A stretch of DNA of 64,000 nucleotides from JBKPDV01 sp046728075. GTDB taxonomy: Bacteria; Acidobacteriota; Thermoanaerobaculia; UBA5066; Gp7-AA6. The position numbers and the translations under genes are program-made. The stretch is taken from assembly GCA_046728075.1 (NCBI GenBank), contig JBKPDV010000032.1, positions 5,190-69,189 on the forward strand, read 5' to 3'. Shown here one piece after another: positions 58,495-64,000 of the stretch (its first letter is position 1; every line of letters starts with the position of its first letter). The notes under the pieces were generated by a model that saw only the letters and a list, made by a program, of their open reading frames with translations, was not told the DNA's origin and ran no database searches.

Positions 58495-61112
58495 GGGTTG
58501 GGACCGAAGAGGCGCGACGAGATCGTCGGTTTTCGCCAGGAGCCGAGGTTCTCGACGAGGTACAGCGTGTTCAGGTACTGCTGGCACGAGTAAGCGTAGG
58601 ACTTCCCGTCGGGTGTCATGGCGACGGCGCGCACGGACATGCCTGCGGTGTCGCTCGGGATGAGCTCCTTCCACAGCGTGGCGCGGCCGCTTTCGACATC
58701 GATCTTCTCGACCCTTGCCGGGATCTCGCCCAGTCGGAAAACATAGAAGCCCTTGCCGTCCGCCGCCCACTGAACGGGCACGAAGAGCCCGGCAAGGCCC
58801 GGGACCGGGCGCGGCTGCCCTCCGTCGACGGGGCAGAGCACGATCTGATTCTCGGGCGAGCGAGCAACGACCAGTCGCCCGTCCGGCGAAAGCGCGTTGC
58901 CCCCGGCGACGAGCTCGTACCCTTCCGGAGCCACGCGCCTCGGTTCATGCCCATCCGGATCGACGACGAAGATGCCGGTCTTCCCGCCTTTCGCCTGGCC
59001 CCAGACCAGAACTCTCTTGCCGTCGCGGAACCAGCTCGCCCATCGGATCGTCTCGAAGAATCCGTCGCTCACCGGTCTCGGCCCTCCGGCCGCTGTCGGC
59101 TGCGCCAGGAGCTTTCCCCGTTGGCTCGCAAGCACCCAGGCGCCGTCGGGCGAGAGGCCGTGCGCCGAGCCGTCTCCCAATCGAATCGGAGGCGAGCTGT
59201 CCCCTTTTGCGATCCAAACGCCTTGCGCGCCTTGTGAAAGGACTTCTCGAAAGACGAGCAGCCTGCCGTCTTGCGAGAGGTCGACCAGCCGCAGGTCCAT
59301 TCGGCTCACGAGAGGAGATTCGGTCTTCTGACCCGAGAGCAACCCGCGCGTCCATTCCTGCCAGTCGAAGAGGGTGATCAGGGCCCTCCCGTCCCGGGAG
59401 ACATCGTTGAGATCGGCAGTCAACGGTCCACGTTCGAGGAGGCGCTGCCGGCCCGAGAGATCCGCTGCCATAATCGGCGTCTCCTCCCCTCCCCCGGAGA
59501 TGCTTGCGGGGAACCAGATCTCTTCGCCGTCGGGTGACCACGTGGAAGCCCAGAAGTCGGGGCGAACGGGACCGACCACGGCCTTCCGGCTCTGAGAGTC
59601 AACGACCGACAGCGAGTAACCGTTGAAGGGCAGACCCTCGTAGAAGGCGATCCGATTGCCGCGGGGTGAGACGCGAGCCGACGTAATCCAGGCCGGGCTC
59701 TCATAGGCCAGTCGGCCGGGCGGATACTCCAGCCGCTGCCGCGGTCCGGCTTGCCGGACGACGGCAAGGTCCTTTCCTTCGGGATCCCAATCGGCATACC
59801 GCACTTCACGCAGGACCTCGCGAGGGGATCCGCCGGAAAGCGGCACGAGCGCGAGCGTCCCGCGGCGGAAGTAGAGGTTGTAGTCGATTTTCGGTTCGAG
59901 CAGGATGGCCATCTCACCGCGCGATGAAACCGCGAGAAGCGATGCGCTCGGCAGGGGAAGCGCCGTCGATTCGCGGCCTCCCGGGCGGGTCGAGAAGATC
60001 TTAGACGGCGCCCCGTCCCAGTCGGCGCTGTAGAGAATTGTCTGGCCGTCCGGGGCGAAGCGGGCGTTGCTGATGAAGCCGCGCCGGTAAGTGAGGCGCT
60101 GGTAAGTTGGAGAAAGGCGGCTCCTGCCGCCGGCGAACCAGGACCCTGCGAGAAGTCCGGCCGCGAGCAATGCCAGTCCGGCCGCGACGGCCATTGCCGC
60201 GCGGACCCGACGAGGCGAGTCTGTCGCCGTCACTCGCGCCCCGCCGCTCGTTGTCGGAAGACCCGACAGCGCCTCGATGGCGAAGGCGATGTCGCTCGAG
60301 GACTGGAACCTTCGCTCGGGATTCTTCTCGAGGCAGTGGCGGAGGATGCGCTCGAGGCCCGGGCTGATGTTCTCGTTGGTGACGGAGAGGTCCGGGGGCT
60401 CCTCCCTCAAAATCGCGGCCATCGTCTCGCCGGCCGAATCGGCGTGGAAAGCGCGCTTGCCCGAGAGCATCTCGTAGAAGATCGCTCCGAACGAGAAGAT
60501 GTCGCTCCTCGCGTCGGCCGGCCTGCCCTTGACCTGCTCGGGGGACATGTAGCCGAGCGTGCCCATCACGACGCCGGGCTCGGTTCCGGGCGTGACGGTC
60601 GGAAGGTTCGTCGCGCTGCCGGATTGCCCGACCTGCGTCAGCTTCGCCAATCCGAAGTCGAGGATCTTGACGCGGCCGTCCTTCGTGACGAAGAGGTTCT
60701 CGGGCTTCAAATCCCGATGGACGATTCCCTTGTCATGCGCCGCCGCGAGGCCCTGGGTGATCTGCAGCGCATAGTCGATCGCCTTGCGCGGCGAGAAGCG
60801 GCCTGCCGAAAGCTCCACGCGCAAGGTTTCGCCCTCGAGCAATTCCTGGACGACATAGGGAGCGTTGTCGTGCATCCCGATGTCGTAGACGGCGGTGATG
60901 TTGGGGTGATTGAGCGCGCCCGCCGCCTGGGCCTCCTGCTCGAAGCGCCGGAGACGATCCGGATCCGTCGAGAAGGAGACGGGCAGCACCTTGATCGCAA
61001 CGTCACGCTTCAGCCGCTCATCCCGCGCCCGATACACCTCCCCCATCCCACCTGCGCCCAGGGGACTCAGCACCTCATAAGGCCCAAGACGGCTTCCTGT
61101 CGCGATGGTCAT
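58491..61112 (-). CDS. Receptor Ser/Thr kinase with PD40 beta-propeller (K10)
   Basis: 873 residues. The ATG at 61112 overlaps the stop of the TPR protein as ATGA, and its own stop overlaps the K9 start the same way. Kinase domain about 8-275 with K41, HRDLKPENLFVTKDGRVKIL and GTLGYMSPEQVKG; nearest K6. Membrane helix near residue 310 (AAMAVAAGLALLAAGLLAGS). The propeller has RFAPDGQTILYSADWDGAPS and ALSPDGRLVVARSPENQIVL and ends TPDGKSYAYSCQQYLNTLYL. The middle of a tightly coupled chain suggests fixed-ratio production with K9 and the TPR protein. Confidence 0.93.
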   Translation of the reverse strand: MTIATGSRLGPYEVLSPLGAGGMGEVYRARDERLKRDVAIKVLPVSFSTDPDRLRRFEQEAQAAGALNHPNITAVYDIGMHDNAPYVVQELLEGETLRVELSAGRFSPRKAIDYALQITQGLAAAHDKGIVHRDLKPENLFVTKDGRVKILDFGLAKLTQVGQSGSATNLPTVTPGTEPGVVMGTLGYMSPEQVKGRPADARSDIFSFGAIFYEMLSGKRAFHADSAGETMAAILREEPPDLSVTNENISPGLERILRHCLEKNPERRFQSSSDIAFAIEALSGLPTTSGGARVTATDSPRRVRAAMAVAAGLALLAAGLLAGSWFAGGRSRLSPTYQRLTYRRGFISNARFAPDGQTILYSADWDGAPSKIFSTRPGGRESTALPLPSASLLAVSSRGEMAILLEPKIDYNLYFRRGTLALVPLSGGSPREVLREVRYADWDPEGKDLAVVRQAGPRQRLEYPPGRLAYESPAWITSARVSPRGNRIAFYEGLPFNGYSLSVVDSQSRKAVVGPVRPDFWASTWSPDGEEIWFPASISGGGEETPIMAADLSGRQRLLERGPLTADLNDVSRDGRALITLFDWQEWTRGLLSGQKTESPLVSRMDLRLVDLSQDGRLLVFREVLSQGAQGVWIAKGDSSPPIRLGDGSAHGLSPDGAWVLASQRGKLLAQPTAAGGPRPVSDGFFETIRWASWFRDGKRVLVWGQAKGGKTGIFVVDPDGHEPRRVAPEGYELVAGGNALSPDGRLVVARSPENQIVLCPVDGGQPRPVPGLAGLFVPVQWAADGKGFYVFRLGEIPARVEKIDVESGRATLWKELIPSDTAGMSVRAVAMTPDGKSYAYSCQQYLNTLYLVENLGSWRKPTISSRLFGPNP

Positions 61113-63622
61113 GAGGGTGCCGGGGGATCGGCTTGCGCCGGTGAGGGCACGTCCAGGCCCGCCTTGCGCCAGCCGTCAATCACTCGCGCCACGTACTGCG
61201 GCTCCCACCATTTCTCGATATCGCTGGTTGCGGTAGCGGCGAAGTCGGGCCGCAGTTTTAGCAGATCCCTCAAGGCTTTCTTGGCCGCCTCAACTTCTCC
61301 GAGCTGACCGCAGGCAGCGGCAATCATCGCGAGCGAACCCCAGTGGCCGGGCAGATTGGCTTTGAGCACGAAACTGAGTGCGCCGCGGTCGTCGCCCTGG
61401 CGGTACGCGTTGTAGAGGTCGGCATACCAGTACCATCCGGGATGACTGGGATTGAGCTGCTTGGCGCGCCCCGCCAGCGCGAGGCCACGCTCCCACTCGC
61501 CCGCATAGGTCAGAAGCTCGCCGAGAAAAGCGAGGGAGTTGCCGTCCATGGGGTTGAGTGCAACGGCCCGCTCCGCGGCATTTCGAAAACTCTGGAAATC
61601 CTTCTGGAAGAAGAGCGCCTGTGCCAGGCTGAAATAGGCGAGATGATTGGATGGCCCCGCCTCGACGGCACGCCGTGCGGCGGCTAACCCGCTCGCCAGG
61701 GAGTCCACCCGAAGTTTGAATCCCTGGCCATGATCCTGGACGCACATCAGCGCGAGCATCGCCCAGGCATCGGCAGAGCCCGGTGCCTTCTGCACCGCCA
61801 ACTCCAGGCCAGAACGCGCCGCGGTGAGTTCCTCGGCGGTGACCCGCTCGAAGTAGCCGAAGGACCGCAGCACGGCATCATAGGGGCTTAGCTGCTCGGG
61901 CGCCCGGCTGCGCAACTCCGCGCTCATGCTCCGAGGCAGAATCCCGTGGACGTCCGCCACCGTCGAGACAATCCGCGGAACCAGGTCGTCCTGAAGCTCG
62001 AACACCGCTTCCGGGCTGAAGGCGCGCTCGTAGTTCTCGGCCCAGAGATGGGCACCGGAAACGGCATCCACGAGCTGCACCCCCAGGCGCAGCTTCGTCC
62101 CGGCCTGCCGCAAGCTGCCTTCCATCACGTAGCGCGCGCCGAGTTCCTTGCCGATCGCCCGCACGTCCCCCGACTCGCTGGAATACTTCGCAGTCGAACC
62201 CCGGGCAATCACTCGGAGGTACGAAAAGCGCGACAGGCCAGTGACGATTTCTTCGGATAGGCCATCTGCCAGTCCTTTCAGCTCCGCGTTTGCGCCCGCG
62301 ACGTTGAATGGCAGCACCGCGACCCAGAATCCCTCGTCGGCGCGAACCGCTCCCGAGGCCTCGTGTGAGTAAGGGCCTGCTGGCGCTGGCGCGGCCGCGG
62401 GACCTGCTGCTCCCTCTTCTTCGGCAATCTCCAGTCCCGCCTTGCGGAGACCGTCGATATTGTGTTCGGCGAATGCCAGGTCGTGAAACCATCTCCCAAG
62501 TTCTTCGCGCGCCGTTTTGGCAAAGTCGGGCCGGATCGCAAGCACCTCTTGCAGTGCCTTCCGGGCCTCCTCGCGCATGCCAAGCTGCCCGTAAGCCGCC
62601 GCGGTCACGGCGTGGGTATAGAAATTCCCCGGCTGGTTGATCTTGAGGGCGAAACCAAGGGCGCCGCGGTAGTCGTGCCGGCGATACGCGTCGTTGAAGT
62701 TGGCAAACCAGTACCAGCCAGGATGACGGGGATTGAGTTGCATGGCGGATTCCACCACCGCGCAGCCGCGTTCCCAGTCACCGGAATAGGCGATGAGGTT
62801 TCCGATATACGCCGCGACGGACGCATCCATGCGGTTCAGCTCGATCGCCCGCTCCGCCGCTGAACGAAAAGCCGGAAAGTCCTTTTGGAAAAACAGCGTG
62901 CTCGCGAGTGCGTAATGGGCAAGGTTGTTCGAGGGCGCCGCCTCCACGGCGCGCCGCGCGGCCGCAAGCGCACGCCCCAGCGGGTCGGGCTGTGGGTTCA
63001 ATCCGTGCGCATGCTCTTCCCAGTACAGGTTCGCCAGCATGGCCCAGGCATCGCTGTGATTGGGCGCAATGCGGACGGCCCGTTCCAGAATCCGTCTCAC
63101 CCGCGCATGTTCTTCCGGCGTGACTCGTTCCATGTAGCCAAAGGCGCTCAGCACCGCTTCGTGAGGACTCAACTCTTCATCGGCCTTGCCGCGGAGCGTC
63201 TCGCTCATGCTGCGGGTCAGAACGCCGTACATGTCGGCAACCGTCGAGACGATCCGTGGAGCCAGATCGTCCTGTAGCTCAAAGACCGTCTCGGGACTAA
63301 AGGTGCGTTCGAAGTTTTCAGCCCAGAGATGAGCACCGCTCGACGCATCGACGAGCTGAACCGCGAGCCGCAGCCTGGTCCCGGCCTGACGCAGGCTGCC
63401 TTCCATCACATAGCGCGCGCCCAGTTCCTTACCGGCGGATCGCACATCAACCGACTCATTGGCGTAGCGCGAAGTTGAGCTGCGTGCGATCACCCTGAGA
63501 TAAGAGAATCGCGACAGGCCAGTCACGATTTCCTCGGTCAGCCCCTCTGCCAGGGCTGTGAGCTCGGCGTTGGCGCCGCTGGACTTGAACGGCAGCACGG
63601 CGACCCAGAAGCCCTCGTCGGC
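61109..63622 (-). repeat. Two tandem in-frame modules of about 1278 bp inside the TPR gene
   Basis: Module one starts at about 63622 and module two at about 62344, both with codons for ADEGFWVAVLPF; the second runs to the gene's end. Long stretches match at the protein level (EEIVTGLSRFSYLRVIAR, GARYVMEGSLRQAGT, WERG). A third, earlier copy is suggested by the module-end sequence at 63700-64000. Confidence 0.7.
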
Positions 63623-64000
63623 GCGGGCCTTCCCCGAGTCCGTGCCCGACTCCGCCCGCTGTGCTTTTGCCGTGACCGTTCCGATCGGCTTCGGCGAGCC
63701 GGACGAGTCATCGGCCTCGGGAATAGAAAGCCCCGCCTTGCGGAGCCCTTCGAGAATGGGTTCCATGAGACCGCTCGCGAAGTGCCAGGTCCCGACGTTC
63801 GAGCGCGCGTGCGCCGCAAACTCGGGGTCGAGCGCCAGCAGATCCCGGACTGCGGCCGCGGCTTCGGCTCGCCGGCCGAGGTGACCGCAGGCCGAGGCGA
63901 CAACGAGATAGGGCCAGAACAGACCAGGTACGTCCACGCGGTTCGCGCGCTCGAGGGCCTGCTCGTACTCCTCCTTGTGGAAGTGCTCCCAGAGCGGAGC
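61109..64000 (-). CDS. Large TPR protein with tandem TolB-like modules, 5' end outside window
   Basis: The frame is open from the window edge to the stop at 61109 (964 residues visible). Two modules of about 426 residues follow each other: a TolB/COG5616-like domain starting ADEGFWVAVLPF with EEIVTGLSRFSYLRVIARSS or RGS, KELGARYVMEGSLRQAG, SGAHLWAENFER or YER, and then TPR units ending in ALQEVLAIRPDFAK or ALRDLLKLRPDFAA and a GLRKAGL-like tail. The first visible residues are the end of a third such module. The TolB-like type is the one in K1 and K7, so an upstream kinase or cyclase domain is possible. The stop overlaps the K10 start. Confidence 0.8.
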   Translation of the reverse strand, partial: APLWEHFHKEEYEQALERANRVDVPGLFWPYLVVASACGHLGRRAEAAAAVRDLLALDPEFAAHARSNVGTWHFASGLMEPILEGLRKAGLSIPEADDSSGSPKPIGTVTAKAQRAESGTDSGKARADEGFWVAVLPFKSSGANAELTALAEGLTEEIVTGLSRFSYLRVIARSSTSRYANESVDVRSAGKELGARYVMEGSLRQAGTRLRLAVQLVDASSGAHLWAENFERTFSPETVFELQDDLAPRIVSTVADMYGVLTRSMSETLRGKADEELSPHEAVLSAFGYMERVTPEEHARVRRILERAVRIAPNHSDAWAMLANLYWEEHAHGLNPQPDPLGRALAAARRAVEAAPSNNLAHYALASTLFFQKDFPAFRSAAERAIELNRMDASVAAYIGNLIAYSGDWERGCAVVESAMQLNPRHPGWYWFANFNDAYRRHDYRGALGFALKINQPGNFYTHAVTAAAYGQLGMREEARKALQEVLAIRPDFAKTAREELGRWFHDLAFAEHNIDGLRKAGLEIAEEEGAAGPAAAPAPAGPYSHEASGAVRADEGFWVAVLPFNVAGANAELKGLADGLSEEIVTGLSRFSYLRVIARGSTAKYSSESGDVRAIGKELGARYVMEGSLRQAGTKLRLGVQLVDAVSGAHLWAENYERAFSPEAVFELQDDLVPRIVSTVADVHGILPRSMSAELRSRAPEQLSPYDAVLRSFGYFERVTAEELTAARSGLELAVQKAPGSADAWAMLALMCVQDHGQGFKLRVDSLASGLAAARRAVEAGPSNHLAYFSLAQALFFQKDFQSFRNAAERAVALNPMDGNSLAFLGELLTYAGEWERGLALAGRAKQLNPSHPGWYWYADLYNAYRQGDDRGALSFVLKANLPGHWGSLAMIAAACGQLGEVEAAKKALRDLLKLRPDFAATATSDIEKWWEPQYVARVIDGWRKAGLDVPSPAQADPPAPS

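Noticed and set aside
61109..64000. Assembly duplication as the cause of the tandem modules
   Set aside because: The two modules differ at many residues along their length, so they are diverged paralogous repeats, not a duplicated read. A collapse of further copies remains possible.

Overview
This is a GC-rich bacterial window that looks like a chromosomal segment of an Acidobacteriota member. The main pointers are an ADOP-type duplicated ABC permease (22035-24791) whose start overlaps the end of a PadR-family regulator, and an unusually dense set of Hanks-type Ser/Thr kinases fused to beta-propeller or TPR sensor domains. I see no rRNA, tRNA, CRISPR array, phage or transposase gene.

Layout. 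1-5.5 kb: the end of a polytopic glycosyltransferase-like protein, an omega-amidase overlapping a PLP aminotransferase (a transaminase/omega-amidase pair), trxB, a possible small membrane protein and an MFS transporter. 5.5-7.5 kb: an exported protein of unknown function and the C-terminal scrap of a VapC-like PIN toxin. 7.5-13.1 kb: two receptor kinases separated by the frameshifted tail of a CocE/NonD hydrolase. 13.1-25.2 kb: a co-oriented run reading padR, ADOP permease, DUF885 peptidase, VPS10/BNR-repeat protein, TPR protein, GH127 beta-L-arabinofuranosidase. 25.2-30.4 kb: exported unknowns, a DUF2911/TPR protein, a TPR/six-bladed-propeller protein, an AraC regulator and two VOC proteins. 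30.4-39.1 kb: a receptor kinase divergent from a xylose-type ABC importer (xylG-xylH-xylF), followed by a YfhO-like membrane protein. 39.2-64.0 kb: a minus-strand block of seven kinases, a large TPR/TolB-like protein running off the window, an amidohydrolase and a small unknown protein, interrupted only by one plus-strand GlcG/HbpS heme-binding-like gene.

Ten apparently intact kinases (called K1-K10 here by position) share a nearly invariant N-terminus (catalytic Lys 41, HRD Asp about 134, DFG Asp about 151). Nine have a single membrane segment near residue 300 followed by an extracytoplasmic PD40/WD40-type propeller (K2-K6, K8-K10) or a TolB-like plus TPR region (K1). K7 has the TolB/TPR region but no membrane segment. 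Catalytic subtype and sensor type do not always match, which suggests domain shuffling.

The most unusual signals lie between the kinases. There are three kinase N-terminal remnants ('ghosts'), each just downstream of an intact kinase's stop codon; two end as short ORFs 2-15 nt before the next kinase start. There are 4-nt ATGA/GTGA start-stop overlaps chaining the TPR protein, K10, K9 and a ghost. Period-8 arrays (consensus ACCCGATG on the plus strand) abut or lie just upstream of four kinase starts. A 16-bp imperfect inverted repeat is identical in three kinase genes. Separate period-7 arrays flank trxB and the small ORF behind it. All functional assignments are from reading the sequence; no database search was run.
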